This document shows, piece by piece, positions 1-12,260 of a stretch of 64,000 nt of DNA (its first letter is position 1; each line of letters starts with the position of its first letter). Location of the stretch: NCBI GenBank assembly GCA_025716815.1, contig JAIXMN010000001.1, forward strand, positions 1,984,001-2,048,000, in the 5' to 3' direction. The DNA comes from Dichotomocladium elegans. Taxonomy: Eukaryota > Mucoromycota > Mucoromycetes > Mucorales > Lichtheimiaceae. Position numbers and translations under genes: made by a program. The notes under the pieces were generated by a model, which searched no databases, was not told where the DNA came from, and saw nothing but the letters and a program-made list of their open reading frames with translations.

Positions 1-1401
1 AGGTTCAAGAACGTCCGGTGATACAAGAGGATGGCTAGCCTGCGCAGCTGCGACAAGAACCATGGTTACATCTCTTTGAGAAGGTTGAAGGTATTTGATA
101 AGGAGAGAATAGAAGCCAAGGAGAGAGAGCTGATGGATACCGATGACGCGCGAGATGAGGTTCATGCGCAGTAATCGGATCTCCCAGCGCTCTTGCTTTG
201 CAGAAAGTTTAGAGTAAAGTTTCTCGGCAAAACCTGAACAACACAACATATTAGTAAAACAGTGTTTAAAAAAGCGACTAGCATCCTAGCACAATTATAT
301 CGTTACCCTGAGGATCATTGAGCAAGTGGAGTGCGGAAAAGTTGAAACTCTCAGCTGCTTTCTTGCTCTTTGACTTTCTCTTGACTTTCTTTTTTGCCGC
401 ATCAAGTCTTCGGGACTTTGCCTTTGTTTTCTTGGAATGTATATTGGCTTGTTCCATTTTACGAATATCGGGGAGCTAAATAAAGAAGAGTGGGTTGAGT
501 TATTTGGATCCAGTTGATGAGATCGATATACCAAGTCAGTACCTCCTCTTCATCCTCGGACTCTTCGTTATCCTCATTTGTGTTGAGGAAAAAACGAATC
601 GCTGTAACAGCAATCTTCATGACAGGCGAAAAGCAGCCCTCTGCAATCACATTGACAGTCTTGGCATCATTCCTGCTCAAAAGTTCAAGTTTAGCGTTTG
701 ACGCATGCCTGTTTTCCATTCACGTACCAGATATTTTTCTTATACAAGTCAATGCACACATCAATGCCCTTCTTAGCAGAGACAGCATTCTCGTCGCTGT
801 TACCCGTTTTTACGGACTCAAGAATAGTGAACATATAAGATTGCAGGGTCTTGTTCAGTTTGTTGTTCTTTGCTTTGGCATTTGCGTTCTTGATGTCATT
901 CACAATATGGCTGTAGAGAAGTTCTCTAAGAGCCTTGTCTCGACACTTGAATAAGGTGAAGAAAAGTGGGAGCAATCTAAAATTCCCGTGATTATAGTGT
1001 AAGTACTTGAGTACAGTTGGTCATGTATCTCACTTTTTCGTTCAGTACCGCGTGTTGTCCACAACATTCTTGTTTCGCAGTAGAATGAGAGCTTGGACAA
1101 AGCTTTTGCGAACCTCGGGATGAAGTACGACACAGTGCTGCTCAAGCAAGTCTACAATCTGCTGAGGAAACTCGGTCGTCTCCTTGGGGTAACATTGGCA
1201 GACTTGGCTGATAAAGGTCACAAGTTCTGCTAACTCTTTGGCTTCTTCGTCGGGCTTCAGGCAAAAAATCGACAGTGTCGACTGGTAGTGTCGATATTGT
1301 TGTAGAAACTCGGCCTCATAAGACTTTGGATCCCGTTTAATGAGATTTTGGAGCTGAGGAAGCTGCGTCGGCAAAAGTGCGGCTCGATTGCGTCTACCCA
1401 T
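1..1401 (-). CDS. SDA1: Sda1-like ribosome biogenesis / 60S export protein (3' end cut by window edge)
   Basis: Homologue of Sda1, a nuclear/nucleolar protein needed for pre-60S ribosome maturation and export and for G1 progression. The start at 1401 opens with [20 protein letters not shown], followed by the family's [20 protein letters not shown] segment. The first exon runs to about 1050. Further exons carry [24 protein letters not shown] sequence (about 760-975), [15 protein letters not shown] (about 560-665) with an acidic [11 protein letters not shown] stretch, then a Lys/Arg-rich segment (about 350-440). The last visible residues, [10 protein letters not shown] at 1-30, belong to the family's middle region, so the C-terminal part lies outside the window. 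At least four exons are visible. The start lies about 125 bp from the 3' end of the TBC gene on the same strand. Confidence 0.88.
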
Positions 1402-1526
1402 AGCAGCTGATCGAAAAGACGAATCGATGAAGAGCTAGAAAATAAAAGTGAAAAAAATATCTGGAATTTCCTTTCCGGATTTGAGAGTCACGGAAGGTGA
1501 AGCGGGATTTATTGGAATACGAAATC

Positions 1527-4500
1527 TCAATTGTCTGAGGATTTGGCACCAAGAGGATCCACATTATTAACAGCAGTTCCAGATGATTGTCGATAGTAAA
1601 AACTTGCTCTCTTTCTTGGAGAGGCGGTCCTAGAGGTCTGTGAGGTCCGCTCCGAAGACGATTTGTCAATATCTCGATTGCAAGCGTCCTCACTCTGAAG
1701 CATCCAGTTGAACTTGTTGCTATGTTTCCCAGTTTCTTTCTGCAAAGCAGGGTCGGATAAAAGATCCTCGATACGGTATACGATATGTGGCTTCGGCGAC
1801 ATCCGCGTGGGCGATTGGCTCACCGGAGGAGACGAAGGTGAAAGTCTCGAGTGAAGTTGCCCTCCAGAGACAGATGACGTCTTCGCTTGTTCCGCTTCAG
1901 CTGAGGGTGTGGTTTCCATTATTGGTACTGCTGGCATTACGCCTAATGACGGCAAGTTTTCTTGCAAAGGAGATGACTTCTGTTCATTTTGGACGGGAGG
2001 GAGAGGCTTTGTCTCAGGGTCTCTTTGGTTCTTCGTAGCTGCTGCAGCACCATCTATGGTTGCTTTATCTTCATGATAGTCTACTACATCCCAGTCTTTC
2101 AATGATGGGTTGTCATCATTGCCAGCCGCATTATTGGGATTATTGCTGGTTACGTTCATGACACTGGGATCAAATATTTCTTGTTTCTCGGAGAGCACAT
2201 CGCGGATATGCTTGATTCCAGCAAGTGCGTTCACCAGCATTGCTTCATTTGGCTTTTTTCCGGCGACTTTCGTCTCATCCTCGGTTGTGCCACTACTAGA
2301 TTCATCTGTCCCATTAACAAATAGCTCTGTTTCCAAAATATCTACGCATTTTGCCAAAAGATCGCCCATCCGCCGATTAGTCATCTTGAGTTTCGCTAAT
2401 GCCGCTCCCTCTTGACTCATCCGACGCCCATCGGGCATATATTGTTGTTGTGCGCCGCTGGATATTGGATGCGGTGATATTTGCGATCTACTTGTCTGAT
2501 ATGTTCTTGTAACTTGCTGATCAATATTGTCAGGAAATTCAGAAGATATCGTAAGTCGCCGTCGAGAAGGCTGAGAGTCAATAGCTGCATTGCTGAACAT
2601 GTTCACATTTTTCTAAAGGGAGGAGATATATCTTAACAGCTTTCCTTCTGCACTGTAGCAGAACAATGTCTATATTACCTGAACTGTTCCCATCACTCCT
2701 GCGATTGCCTTATTCAGATCGCGTACTTGTGGGCTTTTCATGACTCCCCGGGTAATGCTAGCTAACCCATCGAGATTTGCCCCATGCGATCGACGATGAG
2801 CAATTCGGTTAGCCGCTGCTATAGCTGGTTGGTTGAGTTGTGGGTTATCCACACCATCCAAGAGAGAATGGCGGGCTGGTTTTCCAGACTTCAAATCGTT
2901 TTGTTGCAATATATGCAGTCCTCCGCCTTCCGATAGGTCATTTTGGAGATAATGTGCTTGTTCAACGAGAGAAGCGGGGTTACCGACTTGTGGGCATCGC
3001 ATCAGCAATGTCAAACATTCTGCGTAGTCGCTTGCCAATACTATGATAGATATATAAGTATGAACTACACGAATTCACCGAGCTGCTTACATCTATCCCG
3101 CATGCGGAACAAGATGGCAAGGCAAATAAACTCTGCAATCTTTAAAGATGGGTCTAAGCCGAATATAGCATCCCACAGCTTTAAAAGCTCATGAAATTCA
3201 AATTCTCGTCCGAAAAGCAGGCGCAACCATCGCCTATGTTACCAGCGTGTCAAATACAGTCGCCTATGTTAAATGACACTGACTTACATCCCATATAACT
3301 GAGGTTCAATTCCAAAACGTTCTAAATGCTCGTAAAGCACAGGGTCCGTAGCCTTTAAATATTCGTGATGGATGCGCTGGCACGATAAGACAACGGTATT
3401 TACACGAATAGTCTTTTCGGTTGAGACTGTTAGTTTATAGTATTCCATACATCAATAAATAGTACAATCATGACAATACCTGAGTTTGCCTAGGTATACT
3501 TGTACCATGAAAGTCTCCCTAATTCCCAGGTCAAAGTCCACTTTTCCTTCAGCTTGTACGCGCTTACCGATACTTTGGGAATATTCGCAGAGGCTATCCT
3601 CTCATTAAGTTCATACCATGGCTTGGCACTGCGCATCAATTTATCGAAAAGGATATGTGCGTCATGCTCCACGAAAAAAGGATCAAACAATTGCGTAATA
3701 AGCCGATCGGTGGCGCTAACTTCTGGGTTAATAATATGCTGCATGTAGTCGCTGTAGTATTGACATACTCCACTGGATGTGCGTCTTGGCTCGGTATACT
3801 CTCCGTAGCAAGCACCCAATACAGCGGTGCAAGAAGCTCGTGCATACCTTGTCGGTATGACACGTCGGCATGAATTTTGCAATATATGAAAAGAATGTCT
3901 GTCATCTTCTCCTGCACTTCAGTTGACCTGAAGAAGTCCACGTCCGGAAACCTATACCCAATCCCTTATTAAGAATGGAAATAACTGCAAAGTAGGTATT
4001 ATTCTTACGTGCGATCCACATCCTGTCGTATCACCTTTCGAATCTCAGAATCCTCAAAGTGTTGCTGCCATGGGTTCTAGTATCCATCCATGTGCTTAAT
4101 ACCAAACCGCATCCTCCCTGTCTCCGTGGTAACATACATCATCTCCCAACGCTAGCGGGTTGTTATCGTTTAAATCCTCGTCACTTTCACCCTTTTTCAT
4201 CATTTTCTCGGTAGGCTCCTCAATGTACTTCCTTTTTAGGTCAATGTACTTCTGCCGAAGTTCAGCCTGTGCTGCAGGCCACGACGACACCGCTTGGAGC
4301 GTAGTGAAATATTGTAGGTAAATCTGCAAAACCCGGATTAACTATTGTGCTCATCTCAAAGGCACTATACTGCATACCTTCCAGCATACTGACCGGAGAC
4401 CTGATTGACACGCGCGCTCCATCACACTTGGTTGCCTCAAGAAGGCCATGGACAGATTTGAATCACCAAAGATGGCCTCCCAAGCAAGTCTTAAAAAGAA

Positions 4501-4589
4501 AAGCAGGTGGTGAGCCACTGCGCAATCAGGAGACGAAAATACTCTTGCTATACCAAAAAATACCTCTTAGACTGCAATGCGCTTGTCAT
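1527..4589 (-). CDS. TBC-domain Rab GTPase-activating protein, TBC1D5-like
   Basis: Predicted GAP for a Rab GTPase in endosomal/retromer-linked traffic. A 26-nt first exon (4589-4564; MTSALQSK) joins the segment AWEAIFGDSNLSMAFLRQ and SGLRSVCWK, the usual start of the TBC fold. The TBC domain follows. The arginine finger is visible in IRQDVDRT (about 4015-4035) and the glutamine finger in SYRQGMHELLAPL (about 3840-3870); the YRQGMHELLAP form is typical of TBC1D5. Domain C-terminal pieces lie at 3490-3750 and 2670-3040 (LTLLMRCPQ). The last exon (about 2606-1527) is long, Ser/Pro-rich and probably disordered. It includes a short LLAKCVDILETEL helix and ends GAKSSDN. Roughly seven or eight exons. 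The choice among Rab substrates cannot be made from sequence. Confidence 0.85.
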
Positions 4590-7028
4590 TCAGGTAATAA
4601 GGATGAGAAGTGGATATTTGACAACTGAAAAGTGGACAAAGAAAGGGACCTTTTGGGCTTCAGTGTGCAGAACATGCGGTGTATAAAGGGCGTCGGGCCG
4701 CGAAGTTTTTGCTTTTGCATTTTGCGGTGCTACCCACCAACTGTTTGGGGGTCCACTAGGGGATAGAGCGCGTGCAAAAAGTTACGTTCGAGAAAGAGAG
4801 CACCTACGTTATTGGCTATGCTCTCCCTCCCTCCCTCTCTCTCTCCCTCCCTCTCTCTTTCTCTCTAGTCTGTTACATTTAACATGACGAAGTTGTAGTT
4901 TGATGATAGTTTACTTCTACAAAGTGGGGGCGAACCCATTGAATAGCTATATTCCTGATCCTGATATAGATGAAATTATCTCAAGCATGGGTAAGCGGGT
5001 AAAGTATTCTGAAGTGCGCTAGAATTCGATCTGATGCAAATATTTCATTAGTGTGCCCATCATTGCCTTTCTGTCCTCGAAATATTAAGTACTATAGATG
5101 CTTTCACAGACGTTGACATACCTTGCCTGTTACCGATGACTCCAATAGCTGACGAATGCAATATCGCGCTTATTAGACTTCGGAAGTAAATAGACAATAT
5201 ATAATATGGAAGCAGGCAAAGAGATCACTAAATCTGACACTTTTTAGTATGCGCCAAACCATTGATTGTCTGCCATCAACGTTCAGCTCGGAGCGTTCGT
5301 AAGCACAGATAGGTTTTGTAGAGATAGAAAAGAAAAAGAAAAGCAGGAACACTTGAAAGACCGGCGGTAAAATATTAATGCTGACTACTTTATGGCATTG
5401 CTATAGGCAACTCCTTTCAGACTCTCTATCGAATCCATAACACATTAGTATTCAAGGCTCAATTATCTCGCACGGCGAGACCAAGGATAGCTCCTTGTTA
5501 TATCGTAATCAAAAAGGGTGAACTATTTTAAAATCAAGGTATTCACAATGAAGAAAGCGGGCAAAACGTAATTGGAGGGACTCGAACGAAGTGTCTTCTA
5601 TTGAGAAATGCTAACGAGGGACTTATTTATAGGAGATGCTTATCAAAATGACCATTCTGCAGGATTGATGTGGGCGGTCATGCCGTCACTTTTCCGGACC
5701 GGCAGACCAGTTAAAGGGTTGATAAAGAAGTTCATTATCTACACTTGATATTGTAACGGCGCGCTGAGACAAGTCCGGAAGGCAAATGATGAACCCTATA
5801 TAACGCGAGAATGACTGTGATTATTCCGTATAAACCAGGGACACTATCTGTTAGGGACGAAGGTTATTAGTGAATACGTCATCTATACTAGATCATCATC
5901 GGGATGTTGTGCCCAGCAGTGACGCATTGTTTCTTCATGTCACAGTTATTATTGGCAGACAGTTATTGATCTATGAAAGTGCGAAGGAATATGCGGACAG
6001 TCTTGTCACAGGTTATAAATATAGGGCTGCAATCATATTCTCTATTCCAACCATTATTACTCTTATATATAGCTTATTGTCATGATACGCTTTACTGTAT
6101 CAAGCTGCTTGCGGTTCAGCGCATGTCCTTACATTTAACTTGTCGTCTTTCTTTTTTGACTGGACCGCGGATGAAAGACGGTCGCTAAAACGGTACACCA
6201 ACGAAGGATTCAGCAGGCGATGATACTCTAGCAGTATAGCAACAGAGCGTATCGTCGAGCGGTACTTAACGAAGCTGTATTGAGATAGAGATATCACATA
6301 TTGTATTGTACCCCGAATGTACCTACAACCATACCCCGACCTATTTAAATAGAGTGATCTACTACGAGAGTATATTACCAAAACCTCTTTCAAACGTATC
6401 CCGTTAGCCTGTTTCCGCGAGCTAGTATGATATTTTAATGTACGTAATAGTCCATACTTCTGGCTGTCCCTGCGACGACACACACTATTACAGATACCCT
6501 TTATTGTTATCTAAGTTGTCCCTTGTTTATGCTGCTTTTCTAATATTATAAACGTACATAATATGATATTGTCATCAATTCAGACAATGTACTTAAAAAG
6601 TAATAGTGTGTACGTCGTGATATATGCCGGTCATGATATCAAAAGAATTAGACCGAGCATTACATCAATTACAGGTCCAAGATGGATGTCGCGACAATTT
6701 TGACGGATAAGCCTTAGCCAACGATAGTAATGGACAGTGATAATGAATGTAGGCATATCTGATTTCTCCATTTTATTACGACAAACACAAAAATATTTAT
6801 ATTAGCTAAACTGGAGGGGCGGTTAATATATACTGGTATCCATTATTATTGGCTTAACGAATTAATGAATGTAGACGGGTTAATAAATGCAGTCGACAGA
6901 GATGTCGATGGAGTCAGGGATAGATGATCTCAAATATCCCTTTTTGGGTCCTAACAGCAAGTCGATCTGATTGGCTCCAGAATTCGTATACGTCAATTTG
7001 ATTGGCCAAAAAAATCAAGGGAAGCTAG
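4590..7028. other. Gene-poor AT-rich interval with CT microsatellite
   Basis: About 2.4 kb with no coding region I can support. The open frames at 5870-6188 and 6100-6483 are short, lack recognisable motifs and overlap one another on opposite strands. A CT/CCCT-rich pyrimidine tract occupies about 4820-4867 and may belong to the promoter of the TBC gene. The remainder is AT-rich, unique-looking sequence up to the tRNA. Confidence 0.6.
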
Positions 7029-7033
7029 AAAAA
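7029..7033 (-). terminator. Probable RNA polymerase III terminator of tRNA-Pro
   Basis: Five A on the + strand, hence five T on the transcribed minus strand, 13 nt beyond the tRNA 3' end. This is a normal Pol III stop and supports the tRNA being an expressed gene on the minus strand. Confidence 0.65.
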
Positions 7034-7045
7034 TATATCTTTGTA

Positions 7046-7119
7046 AGGGCTTCTCCGGGAATCGAACCCGGGACCTCTCGCACCCTAAGCGAGAATTATA
7101 CCACTAAACCAAGAAGCCC
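7046..7119 (-). tRNA. tRNA-Pro (anticodon AGG)
   Basis: Complete cloverleaf on the minus strand, without intron. The acceptor stem GGGCTTC pairs with GAAGCCC. The A box reads TGGTTTAGTGGT. The anticodon stem CTCGC/GCGAG encloses the loop TTAGGGT with anticodon AGG. The T arm TCCCGGGTTCGATTCCCGGGA-type sequence contains the B box GGTTCGATTCC. The 5' base of the tRNA is 7119; the adjacent base 7120 is the first base of the target-site duplication of the retrotransposon. Internal promoter elements are intact, so the gene should still be transcribed although its original upstream flank is now 5.4 kb away. Confidence 0.96.
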
Positions 7120-7132
7120 TACATGTTTTATT
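7120..7132 (+). repeat. Target-site duplication, left copy (13 bp)
   Basis: TACATGTTTTATT, identical to 12501-12513. It begins at the base directly preceding the tRNA-Pro 5' end and marks the 5' boundary of the non-LTR element. Confidence 0.85.
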
Positions 7133-7483
7133 GCTTCTCTTTCACTCGCCGTACACTTTTTTACGGCGGCTAATAGTTTACCCCTGACGATAACAATAAT
7201 AACATCTCAAACACCACCCCCAACACCTCCAAACGTGCACCCCATAGCGCAGGAATCCCCATCGCGATCACCAGAAGGAACATCCCAAGTCCAATCGGCC
7301 GCCCCTTCGACTTTGCACAACTCCCGAACATCGCGCATCCCCATCACCAGCGGAATCAGTAAACGCCGTTTGTCGACCCCCTCAGTCCGCCCTTCACATC
7401 TCCCCGAGATTAAAAAGAACCGCGTCTCGGCTACTCGATCCCCGACATTGCAGTCCCAGACCGAGTTCCAGTTTACCTTTGAA

Positions 7484-8887
7484 ATGGGGGCTGCGTCAAA
7501 AGAAAAAGTAACTGCAACGGCTGTGCAAAAAGCCAAAAATTTTTCTCCCGCTGCAACTATGGTTGTAGAACACGAGGCCCTTTTCCGAAAAGTGCGCAAG
7601 GAACTCGTCTGCCCCACGTGCCGGCTCCCCAATGGGATTTGCAAGAACGGCAGCAACAAGGCAACCCCTCCTCGGCCACAATACAAGTGTAAGTGCGGCA
7701 CCACTTACACTTTCTCTGCCATGGAAAAGCTACTCGCTGCGCATGTAGCTGCTGAAGCTCCCAGTGCCCCACTGGAGCCCGTGCCCGCCCCTGTGCCTGC
7801 CCCTTTGCCTGCTCCGATGCCTGTCCACACGCCTTCCAGTAACCAAATGGCCATGGACGATCCTACCATGGTACCACCTGCTGCCGTGTCTGCCCCTCTT
7901 GTTTTCGAACACCATGAAGCCCTTCCAGACTTTATGCATAAAATCATGGAAGAGCTCAATGCCACCCGCCACCGCGTCGACCAGCTCGAGTCGCTCCTTG
8001 CTGAAAATCAGCAATTAAAGGACAAGCTCGCTGCTGCGGAGAACACGATCGCTGCTCTGCAGCGCCAATTAGGCGTGCAGTCTCAAGATGAGGTAGGCCT
8101 GCACGTTAAAGTGCCCTTAAATGCTCCTACTGGCACCGCCGCCTCAAAGTACGCCACCGCCAAACCCACGCCACTCACATGGGCAGACCGTGTGCAGAAC
8201 GGCTCGCCCTCCCCCACGAAAAAGTCCAAACGGATCCTGACCCCCCGCCGCGCTGCTGCACTCTCGCGGGTATTTGGTTTTGTCTCTGGCGACCTAGGTT
8301 TCCGGTACGTGTACCTCCCCAGCAAGTTCCGTCTCCCGACCAAGGATCTCCGCGCACGTCTACGTCAACTTGGATGTGATAATGCACGTCTTTTGGATGT
8401 GCATTACCCTGACCGACAGGTAGTGGCTATCCTTCTCCACAATGATTATGTGGAGGAGTTTATTGCCTTGCTGGCCAAGCACCGGATCCCGGTGATAGAG
8501 GACTTTGATCCTCGTGATCCAAAGCACCTCCGTGACCCCAAATTCGCGGCACTCTCTGAGGAGGAGCGTCGCGAAAAGGCCGCCGAACTACACAAGCAAC
8601 GGCTTCTTAAGGCCGTCGATTTCATTCGCGCGCCAGTTAAGTACGCCGTTGCCAGAGCCTTCACTGCTAACGGATGGTTTACCCCTGTAGATCTTCAAGA
8701 AATCCTGTCCGCCCCCAACACAAAACGCACTATTGCCGCAACCACCGCCAATCCTTTTGTCACCGAAGCCCCGATGAACGTTGACGTCGAGGGCACACAA
8801 AACAGCTCCACACCCATTGACGACGAACTCATGTCTGTCTCTGGCTCATCTTCATCTCGCACCACCCCCAACCCCGATAGTCAATAA
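7484..8887 (+). CDS. LINE ORF1 protein (nucleic-acid-binding, zinc-binding and coiled coil)
   Basis: Predicted RNA-binding ORF1 product of the retrotransposon, about 467 aa from the first in-frame ATG at 7484. It shows a Cys cluster, CPTCRLPNGIC followed by CKCGTTYTFS (about residues 43-80), that looks like a zinc-binding motif. A Pro/Ala-rich linker follows, then a leucine-rich coiled coil (DQLESLLAENQQLKDKLAAA, about residues 165-200). The C-terminal half (GFVSGDLGFRYVYLPSKFRL onward) carries no motif I can name. The frame stays open upstream for the whole 5' end of the element (7133-7483) with Pro/Ser/Thr-rich, coding-like sequence but no ATG. The true start may therefore be non-AUG, or a short 5' piece may be missing. 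Confidence 0.82.
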   Translation: MGAASKEKVTATAVQKAKNFSPAATMVVEHEALFRKVRKELVCPTCRLPNGICKNGSNKATPPRPQYKCKCGTTYTFSAMEKLLAAHVAAEAPSAPLEPVPAPVPAPLPAPMPVHTPSSNQMAMDDPTMVPPAAVSAPLVFEHHEALPDFMHKIMEELNATRHRVDQLESLLAENQQLKDKLAAAENTIAALQRQLGVQSQDEVGLHVKVPLNAPTGTAASKYATAKPTPLTWADRVQNGSPSPTKKSKRILTPRRAAALSRVFGFVSGDLGFRYVYLPSKFRLPTKDLRARLRQLGCDNARLLDVHYPDRQVVAILLHNDYVEEFIALLAKHRIPVIEDFDPRDPKHLRDPKFAALSEEERREKAAELHKQRLLKAVDFIRAPVKYAVARAFTANGWFTPVDLQEILSAPNTKRTIAATTANPFVTEAPMNVDVEGTQNSSTPIDDELMSVSGSSSSRTTPNPDSQ

Positions 8888-8889
8888 TT

Positions 8890-11800
8890 ATGTTAAAAAA
8901 CATAACTATTACTATTTGGAATGCCAATGGCTTACAACGGCATCTTATTGAAAACATCCTAACATACACTCCTTCTACATCCCTTCTCTTTATCACCGAA
9001 ACTTGGCTCCTTTCCCCTCATTCATATCCCACATCCTGGCAACAGCACCATGTCTATGGTCGCCGCCTTGAAAACGCATTCGTAGGCAGCATGGGTATTT
9101 CGCTTTTAGTAAATCCCGACTGCCCCTACCCAGTAACTTTCATCCCTTCCGACTCGCCTTATGTCCTCTCCTGTCTTTTTTGTGATACACTTATCCATTG
9201 TCTCTACCTCCCGCCCTCCCTCCCAGATAACGAAGCCCTCGACGTCCTTGCCAACCTACCACTCACATGGCCCAACACATCCAACACCATCTTCTGCGGC
9301 GACTTCAATGCCCGCATTGGCCGATTTGTTGGTGATCATGTACTCACCCGACGCGGCACCCTCTTCTTAGAGTGGATCCAAGCCAACGGCCTCTACCATT
9401 GGAATGCCTCCCTCGCCTTTGGTATGCCAACCTATCTCCGACTCCGGGGATCCAGCATCATCGACTGGTTCCTGAGCTCCGCACCTCTTGTCGACCCGCA
9501 TCTCGACGTCCGGGACGACTTATCGATTGGTTCCGATCACAAGATGGTGCATCTCACCTTTGCAGCACCCACCACCGAGCCACCCCCCTCTAATCAGCAC
9601 ACTAGACGTCTTTGGAATTTAAGCAAGCTGGAAGATTCAAAGAAGACTGCACATTATGTGCAGCTCTTCACCGAGCTCAACCAGCCTCTGCTTGATTCTC
9701 TGACGGATCTAGTTAGAGAAGATCATCTTCGTCCCGATTTTGATCAACTCCATGACCAGCTGTGTGAGGCGATCTACCAAGCCCTGGATAGCAGCCTCGG
9801 ATCCCGCCCGCCGCCCCGCAGATCCTGCAAGTGGTTCTGGTCCCGCGCCCTCGAAGAAGCCATGGACAACCGTGAAAGATGTTATCGCCAATGGCGCCGT
9901 GCTCGGGATGGTGTTAGTAAGCTTTCGCGATGGGTTGCCTATCAAGAAGCTGCTGCCCTTGCCCGCCGCGCCCTCCAGCAGCGTCGTCGTCAGACGTGGC
10001 GTGAGTTCTGTGACCGGTTAGCTGCTGGTGATTTCAGCAAAGCTACCGCGACCATCTCCAAAATCAGACGTAACCGACGGCTCAATCCCACCTTTGTGGA
10101 TCCTCGCGGTCCGCAGGTGGCTGCCGATCGGATGGCCGACCATCTTGGTCAGGTCTATGCTGGTCATCTTCTCGGCCCGCCGATTGATGAAGATCCCTTG
10201 CCCGCTGCCACGACCCCACCTTTTACCGACGATTGCCCGTTCACGATTCCTACTGTCGAAGACGCACTCCGCCGCCTGCCTCCACGTAAAGCCCCCGGGG
10301 CTGACCACCTGCGCGCCGAGATGCTCGTCCCTCTGTCTGGTGTCCTCGCCCCCACGCTGACATTGCTCTTTGAGCTTTGTTGGCGGTGGGGTACCACTCC
10401 ATCAGCTTGGCGTCTTGCCCAAGCAATTCCCCTGTACAAGAAGGGCCCCACAACCAACCCCGGCAACTTCCGGCCTATCTGCTTGACCTCAGTTCTCCGC
10501 AAACTTCTTGAGATTTGTCTCATGGATCCCCTCGAGATGGCATATCCCAACCTGGATATCGCCCAGGGCGGTTTCCGTCACCACCGCAGCACGCTAGACC
10601 AAGCCCTCTGCCTACACGAGCTTTCGACCCTCCACGCCAACATCCACGGCGCCCCTCCTGTATTGGCATTCTTGGACATCAAGTCTGCTTACGACACTGT
10701 TGACCGTTCAGTTGTCTGGGATGAGTTAGAACCCTATGCCTCCCCTGCCCTTCTCACCCTACTACAGAATATGTTTAACGATGTTTTTGTTGAGATTCTT
10801 TTGTCAGGAACAGTATCACGGCGCTTCGAACCGGTCACAGGTGTGCTGCAGGGCTCTGTTCTTTCCCCTTTTCTTTATTCCGTGTATATAAATTCCCTCC
10901 CAGGATTGCTTCGTGTTGCAGAAAGTGATATTCCTCCGGACGACGACTATGCCGACTTCCAGATGCCCCCCGCCTTCTTGGTGCGTGATGAGCGGATTAA
11001 CTGCTTGCTGTACGCAGATGACGTGGTCCTCATTGGATCATGGTCTACCATGCCTGCTCTTCTCTCTGCTTGTGAACAACACAGCATACAGCTCGGCTAC
11101 CGGTGGAACCCCACGAAGTGCGTGGTGCTGTTTGAAACAGCCCACGCTCCCGCCCAACGCCCCTCCCTCTGCCTTTATGGTACAGAGCTCCCGAGATCCC
11201 ACTCCTTCAAGTACCTCGGGATTCCCTTTTCGTCTGCTGGCCAGATCGACCATCAAGCCCTCCTCCACCACAACACCACCGCCGCCCTCACGTCAATGCG
11301 GACGCTGAACGCCATTGGCGTCAGCCCTTACGGATTCCCTCGCCTCCTCGCCACCCGCCTCTACCAGCAATTTATCCGTCCAAAGATGGAATATGGTCTG
11401 GCGCTGATCAACCTCACCCGCCAAGACATCAAGACTCTTGAGCGGGCCCAAGACCAATGCCTCCGCATGATCTTTGGGGGACACAAGACCGCCTCCACTG
11501 CAGTCTTCCGCCATCTCACCCGCCTCCCCCACATGGCCGACCGCGTCGCCATCCTCCAGGCAAAGTTTGTACATCGTGCATACCACTGCCGGACGACACC
11601 CTCCTCTCCGCCCTCCTTCCTTCCATCAAGCAGCCCAGACACCTTTGGCCGAAGTTGCATCGCTCTTCGGTGTGGGTGGCTCTTTCTCGTCCTAGGCATG
11701 AAGCCTCAAGAGAGGACTTGAAAGGTGCCATCCGCAGCTGCTTGCAAGCCCGCCTCATCGACCAGCTCGCCTCCTCCCGCGCCATCCTCCTGAGCGCCTG

Positions 11801-12260
11801 CCGCCCGCGCCTCGGCATTGATCCCATCATGCACCTGCCTATGACCAACAAGGAGCGCAGCCGCTGCATCCGCTGGCGTATGGGCTGGCTCCCTGGCCGC
11901 CCTAAACCGTGCTGGTGTAAGCAAGACCACACAAGCCGCCGCCACCTCATATTCTGCCTCAACATGCATGCTCGGTTGAGGGTTGCCAATGATGATGATC
12001 ATCGCGATCCGCTCTCATTGGTCCTCAACCAGCTGCCATGCTCTGAGATCACCTCCACCTCCCGAATAGAATACTGGCAACGCACCTGGCCAGTGGTGTG
12101 CCAGATCCTCTTAGAGGTCGACATGGCGTGTCACCTTGGCGAGGATTTCTCCGCCTCTCAAGACCCCGATCTCGGCGGATCTCTTCTCCGGTGGCTCGAG
12201 CGTCCTGTCCCTGTTCATGCAACCGAAGCAATTCTGGATGATTTCGTTCTTGATCCCTAA
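8890..12260 (+). CDS. LINE ORF2: endonuclease-reverse transcriptase (one frameshift)
   Basis: Polyprotein for target-primed reverse transcription. The N-terminal APE-like endonuclease shows WNANGL, ETWLL, GDFNARIG and GSDHKMV (about residues 10-220). The RT domain follows with RPICLTS, FLDIKSAYDTVDR, GVLQGSVLSP and the catalytic LLYADDVVL (about residues 515-720). The C-terminal part has a Cys-His cluster of the zf-RVT type (CWCKQDHTSRRHLIFC, near 11912-11960). The frame opening at 8890 stays open to 11721, but homologous-looking sequence switches to another frame near 11585 and then runs to the TAA at 12258-12260. A single 1-nt indel therefore separates endonuclease/RT from the C-terminus. 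No RNase H domain was recognised. Confidence 0.88.

Noticed and set aside
6971..7130. An open frame that would extend LINE ORF1 upstream to 6971
   Set aside because: It runs antisense through the tRNA-Pro gene and the target-site duplication, so it is a chance extension of the element's frame.
11457..12260. Separate third ORF of the retrotransposon
   Set aside because: Its first part overlaps the RT frame with no coding texture; only the portion after about 11585 looks coding, so it is the frameshifted C-terminus of ORF2.
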